64,000 nt of DNA from Cryptomeria japonica (GCF_030272615.1 NC_081407.1:149977744-150041743), one strand, 5' to 3'. Counted from the first letter of the stretch, positions 11,190-22,941 are shown. Notes: generated by a model from the letters alone, not told the origin. Numbers and translations are program-made.

Positions 11190-12489
11190 GTAAGGGTTTG
11201 GATCTATTGGCATTGGGTAATGATTCGACTTGTAAGTGCTTAGTCAAATCTGGGTACTTGGAGCTTGATAGGCATATGTTTGCTGGTGTATGAGTTACAT
11301 GGTGGAAATGGATGAACAAATTTTGTTGGCCCAAGTGTATTTTTTCTTATGGCTGGTTGGTCAAAATAGATGTCTCACTTGGAATAATTTGCCTAAGCAT
11401 GGCTTCCACGAACCTTCTATTTGTGTGCTTTGTCTTACTAGTGAAGAATATGCCTACCATCTTTTCTTTTAGTGTCCTTTCTCTTGGAATATGTTGCATC
11501 TCTGGTGAACAATTAGGAATTAGGCTTGCTTGCATGCTTCCTCTATGGCTAAGTTTTTGGATCACTTTGGTCAGCCTCCTATTAAGACCTCTTTTTTTGG
11601 GTTACTTAGGCTTTGGGGCCTTCTTTCATTATGTATCATCTTTGGTTAGAATGGAACCACAAGATTTTCCAAGGTGCAAATTTGGTTGTTCACTAATTGT
11701 TTTTGAAAATCGTTAATACTCTTTAAATGACAGTCTCAACCAAGTGTGATCTTTCTGGTGTAGTGGATCCTAGTGATGTAGGTATTCTTCAAAGGTTGAG
11801 TTTTTCTAGTGGTGGGTGATGTAGGCCAGTTATGTAGACCAGATGTAGATAGTCTCAAAGGAAGATTAATCACGTAGGTTGATGGCTTCCTCCTCTTCAA
11901 GGAGTTCTAAAGATCAATACTTATAATGGCTTCTCTAGGGAGAATCCTAGTCATGCAAGTATAGGTGGTATTGGTAGATATGGCTCTAGTGTTGTTTAAT
12001 TTCTCTTTTTCATTTTTAAAGGGTTTCATACAAATAGTTTCATAGAAGCCCTTGTCATCTTGTATGCAATGGAGCGAGATTGTGCTCTTGGCCAGAAATG
12101 AATTGTTTATGAATCTGATTCATAAGTGGTGGTGCATATAGTAAATGGATTACATTAATTGGCATTTAATTGTGGTTAATCATAAAATTCTATGGTTAAG
12201 TAGGGCTTTTAAATTAATTAATTTTTGTCACATTCCTCGAGATTGGAATAGAGTGGCATATTGTGTGGAAAAATGGGCATTTGATGGAATGCAAGGTTGA
12301 AATATTACAGAGAGGGGACATTTTCTTTTGGATTTATCTCATGTGCTAGAACTATTAGTTGGGGAGATAATAATTGATAATTCTTTGTTCTTTGTTGGGC
12401 TGAGGAGGATAGGAATGGACAATTCTTTCTTTGTAAACTTCATATGTGATTAATTATTTTTTTACCACTTTTGGAAAAAAAAAAAAAAG
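11190..12489 (+). mobile_element. LINE fragment D (zf-RVT, RNase H, poly(A))
   Basis: 5'-truncated LINE on the plus strand, directly abutting the Copia LTR. The zinc-binding RT domain spans about 11220-11500: SGYLELDRHMFAGV, WWKWMNKFCWPKCIFSYGWL and, in another frame, TWNNLPKHGFHEPSICVLC. A frameshift lies near 11290. The RNase H-like region (about 11900-12330) has LKINTYNGFSRENPSHASIG and EALVILYAMERDCAL. In it the catalytic Asp of the usual NTDGS is replaced (NTYNG). It ends in an A-tract at 12475-12489. It belongs to the same LINE family as copies A and B but lies in the opposite orientation. Confidence 0.8.
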
Positions 12490-12604
12490 GAAAATCTATG
12501 TAATACTATAAAATCTAAGTAATACTTACAAAATAATAAATATTTGAATAGTTCAATTTTCTTTTTCTTTTTTATTATAAAAACAAGTAAGATTACATAA
12601 ATGT

Positions 12605-12775
12605 CAAGATTTATGTTTCTAAACAATGAAGTGCAACAATTTGAGTAGGCATACATCCAACTACAAAGTCACCTTTAGCTAAGCAACCTCATGCAAGGGG
12701 ATCTCATCCTTGAAAGTCACTTAGGTGTTTAATTGAACACATCTTAGGAATTTAAACCTTGGTAGATAACTTTTC
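12605..12775 (-). repeat. SINE-like repeat, 5'-truncated copy
   Basis: Resembles the body of the SINE-like repeats at 40.6 and 41.1 kb: GAGTAGGCATACATCCAACT, then CATGCAAGGGGATC. It keeps a B-box-like stretch (AAGGTTTAAATTCC on minus, near 12760) but not the A box. Confidence 0.5.
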
Positions 12776-13034
12776 TATTTTATTTTTCTTTGTGATACAA
12801 GGATCAATTTTCAAAGTTTATCACACTCTAAAGATCATAAAATGAGTATCCCTATCCTCTACTCAATTTTCATAGTTTATTCAGCTCATTCGTAATCAAT
12901 TGATCTAATCAATTTTGTTTGTTTTTCTCTCTTATATTACATTTCATTAATTTAATAGTTTCTTTTGACTCATAAAGATAGTAAGTTTGTGGTAAACTTA
13001 GTTAAATTTTAATCATTTAAACTTTAGTCACAAC
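12776..13034. repeat. AT-rich dispersed repeat, copy a
   Basis: One of four related AT-rich stretches (also near 25580-25810, 26300-26560 and 37830-38160). They share CTCTACTCAATTTTCATA, AGTTTCTTTTGA, GTGGTAAACTT and TTAAATTTTAATCATTTA in the same order. No coding capacity or terminal repeats were seen. Confidence 0.6.
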
Positions 13035-13139
13035 TCCACACACACATATGTATATGTATATGTATATATATATGTATATATGCACGCGCACACACACACG
13101 AACATATACATATACATGCATACATATGTACATTTTTTT
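13035..13139. repeat. CA/TA microsatellite tract
   Basis: Alternating CACACA, TATATG and ATACAT runs. They interrupt the LOR remnant on its right from the dispersed repeat on the left. Confidence 0.8.
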
Positions 13140-13262
13140 ATGATTGTATAGTAAAGACACTGGTAGCATGACATATAATGTATTTCGAATCTCTTGCATT
13201 ACTGTGAGATGCCTTTTGTAACAACTCTTTGGTTTTGGAAAAGAAGAGAGCCAATAGTTACT
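13140..13262 (-). pseudogene. LOR gene 5' remnant
   Basis: The minus strand reads QEIRNTLYVMLPVSLL, matching the start of both LOR genes (QEIRTALYAMLPLCLM in LOR1). Upstream non-coding sequence is also conserved (GGAAAAGAAGAGAGCCA compared with the LOR2 upstream region). After about 20 codons the homology ends in the microsatellite, so the rest of the gene is lost. It shows that the LOR cluster once had at least one more member. Confidence 0.65.
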
Positions 13263-13589
13263 TGAATTTGTTGATGTGCTGATGTGATATTATATGATTT
13301 TGTTTTTTAGATTTAAGAAATACATTTCATTCAATTATGAATAGTCATCATCAACAATAACAACTTTAAAATCATAAATATTGATACAATATTATAAAAA
13401 AAAAAATTTAAGATTAAATAAAAATATACTATATAACAATTACTAAAATTCTATAACTACTAAATTCATTCTCCCCCTAAATATTCTTTATAATACTCAT
13501 TTAAAATATAATTGCGACAACATACAATATACTTTTTAACTGCTACAATAAAATTTCTTTGATTTATACAACTACCATCAAATTTAAAC

Positions 13590-13995
13590 CCGAGGAGTAT
13601 CAAATTTGGGCCGAAGTAGAAGCATCCCTAGAGAGAATGTGTGGGACAATGAAAAGCTCGGGCAGTCATGAGTACTAGGTTACAAAATCTGGATTGCTTA
13701 CCTAGATTTCTATTAGGTCACAGCAATTTCGAAAAGACCAGTTAGAGATGAGAATCTATCATACATGAAGTGGGATCAACACTGCAATCACAATAATAAA
13801 ATCCAGATGGAGATTTGCTCATATTTACAAAGGAACGGATTCAGAGGTGAACAACCTTGCATTTGGTTTGCCAATTGCCAATCTTCATTTATGTATTTTA
13901 TTGTTTTTTTCTCTTGGCTTTCGTGGATGACAGATTACATTTCCAGGAGACGTCCTTCATTTGTGATTTTCGAGAGTACTTTAACCTTTAGACAG
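13590..13995. repeat. LOR-cluster cassette X, copy 1
   Basis: Related to 17390-17825 and 36040-36500. Shared blocks include CATCCCTAGAGAGAATGTGT, GGAACGGATTCAGAGGTGAA and TTTTCGAGAG.ACTTTAA. No convincing coding frame. It precedes the 3' side of LOR1. Confidence 0.7.
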
Positions 13996-14024
13996 TAGCT
14001 TGGAGATGTTTAAATGAATTTACA

Positions 14025-14290
14025 CACTGCTCATAGCAACCAAACCGTTGGTACAAATAAGTCTCGGCAGGAAAAATATCTGAAACAAAGATCTGTCAGA
14101 GTGAGCAATCTCTGATTCTTTGAGAGAACAGAATAAACAGACAAATTTTCAGTATGTACAGCTAATAAAATGGTTGGTGGGTTGAATACTAACACTTACA
14201 TTTCTTATGGAATCGAATAGTACAGGCTTCTGTTATTTAATTGATCTACTGTTTGTGTTCAGCAACCTATAATACAAGGATTGAACCTAA
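14025..14290. repeat. LOR-cluster cassette Y, copy 1
   Basis: Contains AACAAAGATCTGTCAGAGTG, ATTCTTTGAGAGAACAGAAT and AATGG.TGGTGGGTTGAATA. Related copies lie at 14597-14725, 17835-18110, 36510-36745 and 36746-37060. Function unknown; no open frame is shared by the copies. Confidence 0.7.
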
Positions 14291-14596
14291 GTACTCATTG
14301 TAACTTTATTTATTTAAAATTTGTAGATGTAATTTCGTTATAAAAAATTTATTGTATATTTTTATAATTAAATTCATTAATTTATTTTTTATAAGTAGCA
14401 ATTCACAAAAATCTATTTTATCTATCATGAAAATAATAATCTATTTTAAATTATTAAATCTAAATGATAAATAAAACAATAATAAATGTTCAAATAATTT
14501 AAATTTTGAAATTGTTTTCTTAAATAACAATTTGGGTGTTGTAAGGATAGATGGAGTTAGATGAGATAATGTTGTAAGGATGGATGGAGTTATCAG
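14291..14596. other. AT-rich spacer with repeat similarity
   Basis: Shares the phrase TTAAATTTTGAAATTG and the following GTAAGGATAGATGGAGTTAG with sequence near 25200-25280 and 26000-26060. It separates the two Y cassettes. No gene. Confidence 0.5.
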
Positions 14597-14725
14597 CAAA
14601 ACCGTTGGTACAAATAACACTCAGCAGGAAAACTATCTGAAACAAAGATCTGTCAGAGTGGCCAATCTGTCATTCTTTGAGAGAACAGAATAAACAGACA
14701 TTTTCAGTATGTACAGTTAAAATAA
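14597..14725. repeat. LOR-cluster cassette Y, partial copy 2
   Basis: Repeats the AAACCGTTGGTACAAATAAC...CAGTATGTACAGTTA portion of cassette Y. From here to 15060 the sequence matches 38270-38630, the 3' flank of LOR2. Confidence 0.65.
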
Positions 14726-15060
14726 ATATCTCTCGGAACATTTATATTACTATTCCATTAACAAATAAATAGAGTTGCCCAAATCCCTATACAGAGAAAA
14801 TCTAATGGTGATCCAATTACACCATACAAACTATGAGTTGAAACCACTATTCCTATCATGAACGATGATTTTCTTATCAAATTACAGTAAATCTCTTTGT
14901 TCAGCACCTTGTTGTGTTTCTATCTATACAATCCTAAGCTTCAGCTTTATTCAATTAAAAATGCATTGAGACAAAGCTGATCTCTAAGTTACAAAAGCTC
15001 CAACTTAAGTTAAGTAATGAGCTCTCGATATCAGATTAGTTTAGTCATGTGATGCGAGCT

Positions 15061-16518
15061 TCAAATGGAATCATGTTCTCCACTCATCTGATGGAGAATA
15101 ACGATTAAAGCCATCATAAAAGCCTGGTCTATGCCAGCTTTCACTACAACATTGAAAACCTCTTTTGACAACATTACATCTGATGTTGCAAATTTCCTCT
15201 TCACCGGAAAAGTTCAATACGATACAATTATCAACTCATTTTTCCTGCCTGCATACGAATAAAGTAGAAACTAGAGATAAAGGACAATGGCAAGTGTACC
15301 TCTGCAACTAAAGTGCCAAGGCCATTGTATATACTACAATGTCGCTCACTATAATTCCCCAAAACTTTATAGTCAGAGTGTTTCTTTCCTCCGGTGGAGC
15401 CCACAAACGCCTCTGCAACTTCATTTTTACTAAAAATTGATGATTTTCTCACGCTGACAATGGGCTTCTGGCCATCGCATGCCTCTCCATGGAATCCATA
15501 CCAACGATGGAGAATTCTAAAAGCCTGCCAGAAGAATAAGAAAAGATTTCAGATTATTAATCTTGTTTTCTGATTCTTGATAATGGGTTATAAAGATTGA
15601 TTCAAAATCATGGAAACAAAAAGCAGAATCATTTATAGAGCTCCATTTCTGATGACAGAGTTTGATTCAAGTAAAAATACGAACAGTCAAATTTAGAAAC
15701 ATCAGTAAAAATTATAAGTCTAACGATTTTCTTATCACTAACATTATTTGAAATATTATATGTCTAACGATTTTCTTATCAGTAATAAAATTTCTAGAGG
15801 TATAATTGGATTCTATTCTTTAATGATTTTGATGGACTAGAATGGAAAGAATTTGAGATACGAAAAATGTTTGTTCAATATGTTATAATCTGTTAAAATC
15901 GGATTAAAAGCGGAGACACTGATATCTATGTAACCCAATCGACTTCAATAACCCAAAAACAAAACAAAAAAAATGACTTCACCTTGTCATTCAATCTTAG
16001 AGAGCAGAGATATCAATATCTATATAACTCAACCAACATCCAAAACAAAAAGTGATTTTACCTTACGACATAATATTTAAAAAGAGATGTTGATATCTAT
16101 ATGGGTTTACCTTGCGGTGCAATGTTAACAGAGGCTTTCCCAGAGGGTCCATGAGAATCAATTTGTTTTTTGAACTGAGACCCCTTCCATCCACCGTGAA
16201 AGCGATCTGCCCAGTGCATGAGTTGGTCACAATGAATCCCCCTCCACTGAAAACAAGATCCTTCTTTCTCACAGTCAGAACAGTGACTGAGGAGGAGCAA
16301 AAGTCTTCACCCACAACAGGAGAAAACACAGAAACCTCTGTATTCTGCACAGAGCTTTTAAAGGGCTCTGATAATTTAGAGCTGCAGAGAAAGCAAGCTG
16401 ATGAATTACTGTGGTGGTGGTCAAGTCTGTCAGCTTGATGAATTGAATCGTCATCTTCTTCTCTGGGTAAGATGATTCGAGAGACAAAAAGACTGCACAT
16501 CAAACACAGTGGCAGCAT
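15061..16518 (-). CDS. LOR1, LURP-one-related protein (3 exons)
   Basis: LURP-one-related family (tubby-like C-terminal fold). In Arabidopsis, LURP1 and related members contribute to defence against oomycetes; the biochemical role is unclear. Exon 1 is 16111-16518 (136 codons, ATG at 16516-16518); exon 2 is 15300-15524 (75 codons); exon 3 is 15061-15198 if spliced at the surviving AG. Family motifs: TVLTVRKKDLVFSGGGFIV, GRGLSSKNKLILMDPLGKPL and LTLHRK in exon 1, HRWYGFHGEACDG and YKVLGNYSERHCSIYNGLG in exon 2, KFATSDVMLSKEVFNVVVKA in exon 3. Introns have GT donors and phase 0. The predicted product is about 256 residues, with an N-terminal extension of about 80 residues rich in Ser and His that begins with a hydrophobic run. 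The acceptor used by LOR2 reads CG here (15205-15206), but an AG six bases downstream keeps the frame. An upstream alternative start is unlikely because the longer frame begins with GTG. Confidence 0.85.
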
Positions 16519-16639
16519 GGCATATAATGCAGTTCGAATCTCCTGCACTACGGTGATGCAGATGATTTCATTACTAATCTTGCAAAATTGCCTTTGAGAA
16601 TTCCATTTTTTGTAGTAGAGAGCTACTGAAACCCTATAA

Positions 16640-16800
16640 AGAGAAAGTATATATTCCCTGTAAAAAGTATATACCTAAAGGACAGTACATGAGGAATTGG
16701 GCATTGTAGCCGAATCCATCTACGATAAATCGGGCCAAGTTTGAGACTGTCGCCTGGTTATACAAGGAACGCGTATATGCTGAATATCCCATTAAAATAA
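16640..16800 (-). promoter_or_regulatory. Putative LOR1 promoter region
   Basis: Lies 120-280 bp upstream of the LOR1 start codon and is conserved with 40100-40320 upstream of LOR2. Shared blocks are GGAATTGGGCATT, CGCCTGGTTATACAAG, AACGCGTA and GAATATCCCATTAAAATAAT. A TATA-like TATATAC (minus) lies at about 16648. The assignment rests on position and conservation only. Confidence 0.45.
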
Positions 16801-17389
16801 TGTGATTTAAGAATATATATAAGGGGATTTATATTGAGGATATCTCATTAAGGGAGGATGTGGAATCTATTTTAATTTCTTCTTTTAAGATATTTTATGT
16901 TGTTGTCAGTTCTTGTTGGCACTTTGTGTCATGTGTCACCTAACTCTTCTCTTTTTCGATTCTTCTTCTCACTTCTTTATATTCTCCTTTGATCTACAAC
17001 AATTCATTTTTCTAATTCTAAACTCTCGAACATCTTCATGATGGATCTGAAACCTTAGTGCAAAAAAAAATCATCCCATAGAAATCTAGAAACAACACAC
17101 AACAACGCTATGAATTGTAGAAAACTGATATCACTAAAAAAAAATGAAATAAATAAAGAAAAACTGTAATACCTTTTAAAATTGATATCTATTCTTAAAT
17201 ACATATAGATAAAACTTCACAACAAAATAGATATTATTATTTTAAAGCAACATATTTTTTTTTAAATAAATATTTATTCATTCTAAAAATTGTCCTACTA
17301 TTTTTCACTAAAATTGGACCCAATCTCTTATACCTACCCTAATGTTACATCAAATATCAACATTTATCTTATGATTCATGTTTCAATAA
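16801..17389. other. Non-coding stretch between LOR1 and cassette X
   Basis: AT-rich sequence with no gene or repeat recognised within the window. Confidence 0.4.
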
Positions 17390-18110
17390 CATCAGTGAGA
17401 CTGTGGGACCATTAAAAACAGGGGCAGCCATAGGTACTAGGGGAGCTCCAGTTTCAGTTGTGCTGCACCACGTGAAGCTGCCACAAAATCTGATTGCTCA
17501 TGTAGATTTCGATTTATATTAGGTCACAGCATTTTCGAAGAGGATTCTCATTGTTCTCTCTATTTACGAAAAGACCTGTTAGAGGTGTTGTCTCTATCAT
17601 ACATGAATTGGGATCAACATAGGGGAAAGGATTCAGTAGTTGTGCACCCTAACTTCGCGCTTCTCAAAATCCTACTTGGAAATTTCAAATCACTCTGATT
17701 TTTTTACAGCAGCTTACTTGACAAATCCCCTACTTATAACTAAGGTTTCAGGATTGATTACATTTCCATCACAGATATCTTTCATCTGTGATTTTCGAGA
17801 GCACTTTAATCTTTAGACAGTGACTGGAGATTATTAAATAAATCTACACAGTACTCACAGCAATCAAACCGTTGTTACAAATAACACTCAGCAGGGAAAT
17901 ATCTGAAACAAAGATCTGTCAGAGTGGGCAATCTCTCATTCTTTGAGAGTACAGAATAAACAGACAAATTTTTTCAGTATGTACAGTTGATAAAATGGCT
18001 GGTGGATTGTATACTAACACTTCGATTTCCTATGAAATCGAGTGGTACTGGCTCGAGTTAATTTATTGACCCACTGTTTTGTGTTCAGCAACCTACAACA
18101 CAAGGATAGA
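17390..18110. repeat. LOR-cluster cassettes X and Y, copy 3
   Basis: The X part (17390-17825) contains CCACGTGAAGCTGCCACAAA and AACGGATTC-like sequence. The Y part (17835-18110) contains AACAAAGATCTGTCAGAGTG and CAGTATGTACAGTTGATAAA. No LOR gene follows; LINE-associated sequence starts at about 18185, so the gene that should have followed is absent. Confidence 0.65.
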
Positions 18111-18184
18111 AACTACGTACTTATTTGCAACTTTCTTTAATTTAAAAATTGTCATTGCTTGATATGCTAGTTAGGAAATGCTTA

Positions 18185-18447
18185 TTTCATTTATTTTTTA
18201 TTATATTTAAGTTGTTTTTTTCAAATGGTCAACATTTATATCTAAAGATAGAATAAAAGTATTTATATTCAAACAAATGATAGATGAAATCATACTTTTA
18301 GAATTGAAATTTTTCATCATTTTTGTATTTATCTTTATTTCTCATTTCATTACAGGACGGAGAAATAGCCAAAGTCAGATCATAAAACTGTTTAGAAGAG
18401 TCATTAGAATTTTAAATTATAATATCTTTCTAAAAATTCTATTGTAT
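18185..18447. repeat. Sequence shared beyond the LINE poly(A) tract, copy 2
   Basis: Matches 2705-2987 closely, including the phrase GATAGAATAAAAGTAT and TTCTAAAAATTCTATTGTAT, next to the LINE B 3' tract. Confidence 0.7.
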
Positions 18448-20831
18448 ATTTTTTTCGTTTTCTTTTTCTTGTTTTTTTCCTCACTAAAAAGGGGGTTAAA
18501 ATTTATTCAAACACAAAAGAAAAACAAAGCACAAGCATTAAACAACCATGTCAGTCTCAACCAGGTGGTCCAACTTTTGAGACAAATCCGGGGGTAATTG
18601 ACCCCTATCCACAATGTTCCAAATTTACATTTGATCAAAGGCCCATTTGGCCAAACAAACCGCAACTCCATTCTATTCTCTAGGGATATGACTGAAAGTC
18701 ACAGATTCTATGGAAACACACAAATAAAGAATTTGTATAATAACCAAAGCTAAATGTCAGCATACATCATCTAACCTCTACACATTCAACAAAGTCACCA
18801 CCACCTAAGAATCAAATTCGTAGATGATCTTTCTCCACCCAAGGTCGCAACTACACTCCGCAACATAAATAATGGCAAGAGCCTCCATCAAATTGTTAGA
18901 ATGCATGCCCTTATAGACAGAAAAGATAAACTAAACAATACCAGAGCTATCTCACCCAACTCCACCGATACCAGCATGACTAGGATTTCTGCGAGAAGAA
19001 CCATCAGTGTTGATTTTTAGAACTCCCTGAGGAGGAGGGCACCAATGACCCTCCCTATTCATCTTTCGAAGAGGATGTCGACATCTATTTCACGTGACCT
19101 ATCCAACAAACCTCGAAACATCTCCTTGAGGAGGAAGGTTGAGGTGATTGCAAAAAACAACATCTCATGGATCCACCTATTCACCGAAGTCTCACCTTAC
19201 TAAAACATCATGAAGAGAACAAAAAAATTTCCACCAAACATTTTGGACAAACATCTTGACATCTTGTAAAATCATGTGATTCCTCTCTAGCCAAATATGC
19301 CAAATAATGAAGGTAGGACCAAGAGCCCAAACAACTTGAAGAAAAGACGTCTTAATCGAGGCCTTGCTCAAGCGAGCAAAAAATTTGACCAAAGAAGAGA
19401 CATGCCAGCAAGCTTGATTCCAAACACCCCACCAAAAGTGTCAGATCTCTTAGAGAAGGGACATTGGAAGAAAAGATGAGAAACACTCTCCTCACAATTG
19501 TAGTTCACAAAACAAACATTGAGGGACCCTAGAACCCGCGCTTGCACAAATTATCCCAAGTAAGACACCGATTTTGAACCACCAACCACAAGAAAAAATT
19601 GCACTTGGGCCAGGAGAATTTTTTCCACACCTATTTGCACCAAGGTACCTCCATGCCTCCAAACATTTGTCTATCAAGCTCCACATACCTCGATGAAATA
19701 GAAAACTTACCAGACGAATCTCTACCCCAAGCTAAAATATCATGCCCAAACAAGGCATTACATTCATGAGAAGCAAGAATCTGAACCAACTCTTTCCTAT
19801 CCTCCTCTAATCCACCTAGCAGCCATTCACCAAAGTGCTTCCATCTGTAACTAGTAGTCTGTCCTAAATTATGAGCCACCTTATAATGTGCAACCTTATC
19901 TCAACCAACCTCAATAAAAATATCACAAAGGGATTGGAGGTGCGGATACATCGTAAGGATAGGAGGATTACCATCCCAAGAATCCAACCAAAAAAGGGCC
20001 TCTGAGCCCGAATTACAGATCCAAAAAATACCATTCTTAACCAATTGAACCCCCCTTTTAAAAGTATTCCAAATCATAGAGCCCCTTCCCTCCAAAGGGT
20101 AGCGAGGAATATCCTGAAAGCTCACACCTTTAAGATACTTGTGAGCAAGAATATGAGCCCAAATCTAATGTTTACTGGTACACCAGCACCAATATAACTT
20201 GGTAGATAAAGTTTGTCCATTCAAAATAGAAGAACGAAGACCAAGGCCATCTTCCTTCCTTGGCCTACATGCGGAATCCCACTTCACTAAACTCTGCTTA
20301 GTAGTCTGCAAATTACTGCTCCAAAGAAACTGTCTCGAGAGAGCATCAAATTCCTTAAGGAAATACATGGGAGGCGCCTAAACAAAACACCTATAAAATA
20401 GGAAGAACCTGAATGACAGATTGAAAAAGAGTCACTCTAGTAGCTATGGCTAACCAATGATGAGTTTGCCAAGAAGCCTTGGGTCACCTACCAATAGTAA
20501 GAGGAATACCCAAATAGATAAAGAGAAGAGACCCAATCTGAAATCGCAAAATATGAGCAATCTTCCTCTGAATAGCTTCAAAGGTATTAAAAAAGAAGAT
20601 AGAAGACTTATGCTCATTGACTTTTTGGCCAAATGCAGCAAGATAAGTATCCAACACAAGTCTAAAAGATTCAGCTTCTTGAAGATGAGCAATCCCCATA
20701 AGAGTAGTGTCATCAACAAACTAAAGATGAGAAAGATTTGGCAAACCGTTGCCCCAACTCCAACCATGAATCATGCTCTGAGAAACCTGAGACTTAATAA
20801 ATCTGCCCAAATTCTCTACCATTATAATAAA
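18448..20831 (-). mobile_element. LINE BC, 3' part (RT palm to RNase H)
   Basis: 3' half of a plant LINE on the minus strand. The RT palm at about 20600-20830 has NLGRFIKSQVSQSMIHGW and the catalytic LSHLQFVDDTTLMG. Next come FGQKVNEHKSSIFF and FIYLGIPLTIGR (20484-20600), the thumb region LWSSNLQTTKQSLVKWDSAC (20165-20368), the zinc-binding domain at 19492-19879 (ECNALFGHDILAWGRDSSGK, SSRYVELDRQMFGGMEVPW), and the RNase H-like region (about 18780-19040). Numerous stops are present. Its right edge at 20831 is an insertion site, and its reading continues at 22543. Coding homology and poly(A) side agree with copy A. Confidence 0.88.
20827..20831. repeat. Target-site duplication ATAAA, left copy
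   Basis: Identical ATAAA at 22538-22542 on the other side of the inserted 1706-bp LTR. Confidence 0.8.
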
Positions 20832-22537
20832 TGTTGACCATTTTTGTGTCAACCCTCCCCTGTTTAGATAATTGATCTAAGTTTTGCATAACCTGGGTGT
20901 TATGCACACTATGTTGGCAGCAAGCAATTAGGGTCTTTTCATCTATTCAGGCTCCAAGTTCTATTTTTAAGTTGACTGGTCGTGGTGGTCAAATTATCTA
21001 AGGATCACTGGTTAAAGGGTCCTAAGTCCATAGCGGGACTGGTCCCTTTCACCCGCTACCGGCTGGTGGGAGTTATTTCTTTATCCCTTATCACACAGTT
21101 GAGAACTTTCCACTTTTGTTCCTTGTTGTGACTAGTCCACTTTCATGCGACTGCGCAATAAGCGATGTGGCCAAGAGGAAGAGAGTGGTTATCACTTAAT
21201 TTGCCTATTTCTCTTTTCCCCCAAACAAGAACAATGTGACTTTTCCACTTTCGCGCAACAGGGCAATAAGCGATGTGATCGAGAAGAGGAGAGTGATATC
21301 GTTGTTTCACATAGCGATCAGGAATGTGGGCCCGGGGGGCCAAGTCAATCATCTATGGCCGTTGGATCTTCATAAAGGCCCGATCCAACGACCATGTTTT
21401 AATCTTGCATTGGGCCTAATGGATACTTACATGGAGAGATCTCGCGCATCCATCTTTGCGTGAATCTCTCAAATCAATGGTCAGTAGTCAATCCTCTCTG
21501 AGTCATTGGCATTTAAACTCTTTTGCATGTGGGTAGTTGTTGACCTGATGGTCGAGGTCCTTTTTCTGATCAGTCAGCGCCCATATTTTGGATTCATCCA
21601 ACCACCGGATTTCTCTGCCATAACTCCAGAGGTGACTCCTGTAGATGATTCCAGATGGCACCCATACCTATTCAGTGTAGTATGAAGACTTTTGTGCCCA
21701 TTACACAATCCCAGTGCATTCAATTGCAGAGATTTCCTCCTTTTGCAGGGATTTTGCTTTTTCAAAGGTAGAGGACACTCTCAGAGCCGGATTCAGCACG
21801 CTATCAGATCATCCTTGATCTAATCTTCCTCCTCTCTAATATTTTGTAAGCTAACCCTATGTGGGTTAGGGTTTCTAACTCCAGCTCAATCTGAGTTATG
21901 CCTGAGCTTTTAAGAAAATTTTGTAACCCTTCATAGGGATCTTTTCTTTTCTTCTGGAGAAAACTTATGTTTCTCTGCACTTGTAAAAATATGCTTTGCC
22001 CTTGCATGAATAGAATTTGCATGTTTTGTCTTCATTCAATTCTTTCAACTTGTGTAATGTTTTTACCTTTTTGTTTGAATGCATTTTAATTTGTTTCCTT
22101 AGTATAGATGATTGTGTTGATTCCTTGTGGATATCATCTATGAACTGGAATAGTTCCTCCTACTATCTTGCAAATTCCAACCTTCACTCTGCATTTTGGA
22201 AGCTAATTAGGATAGAAGCTTGTGCATGTCTTGGGTGGTCTTATTTGTGTTTTGTGAAGTCATAGGCAGGGAAGATCACTTTCAGTCTAGGTGCAAACCT
22301 CTTTCCCTTCTGTCAAGCAACCCTTCTCTCTCTCCCTTTTCCCCATCAAATCATAGATTAGTTTTACCAGTGTTGGGTTGGTCCAATACTTGCACTCGGG
22401 GTTGGAAAGGAAGTTTGTCTTCTCCAGAGATTCAACCTCACATTTCGCAAGGTCCCACACTTGAGAGGTTGATTCAATGTTTCACAAGGTTGATGATCAA
22501 GTCTAATCATTGCAGGGTGCAAACTTTTGTGACAACA
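20832..22537. mobile_element. Solo LTR S1 (1706 bp) inside LINE BC
   Basis: Begins TGTTGACC and ends TGACAACA, and is flanked by the duplication ATAAA. Removing the insert and one ATAAA joins the LINE reading frame across the site, from DPLSSYLFI on one side to IMVENLGRF on the other. No coding domain lies inside it, and no primer site or polypurine tract follows. It is therefore a solo LTR left by recombination, or a non-coding LTR-like element. Its length and lack of any pol segment do not allow a Gypsy or Copia assignment. Confidence 0.8.
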
Positions 22538-22542
22538 ATAAA

Positions 22543-22941
22543 CAAATAGGAGGAAAGAGGATCTCCTTGGTGAAGGCCCCTAGAAGCCCCAAAGAGCTAA
22601 GAAGGTTCACCATTTATAATAACAGAGAAAGATGAAGAGGTAATAGAACTCATTGTCCAGTTGACCCACTCTAAACTAAAGCCAAAGGCAAGATGAAGTT
22701 TTTGTTAAAAACCCCACTTAACCCTATCATAAGCTTTGGTCATATCTAATTTGATAAATATAGATTTTTCCTTGGAAGTTGCCATAGAGTGAATGACTTC
22801 AAAAGCAACCACAACTCCATCCAAAATCTATCTACTGGACACAAAACCCCCTTTCTCCTTGAAGATCAAAGAAGGGAGACAAACCTTGAGCCTCTCTACA
22901 ATCAATTTAGTAATGATTTTGTACACCATATTACAAAGAGT
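22543..22941 (-). pseudogene. LINE BC, middle RT segment
   Basis: The minus strand reads CNMVYKIITKLIVERLKVCL, PSLIFKEKGGFVSSR, FIKLDMTKAYDRVKW and, nearer the left edge, SFSVIINGEPS, LFGASRGLHQGDPLSSYLF. These are RT motifs 2b-5 of plant LINEs (AYDR.W, QGDPLS). The segment sits between two LTR insertions and is contiguous in coding order with both outer segments. Confidence 0.87.
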
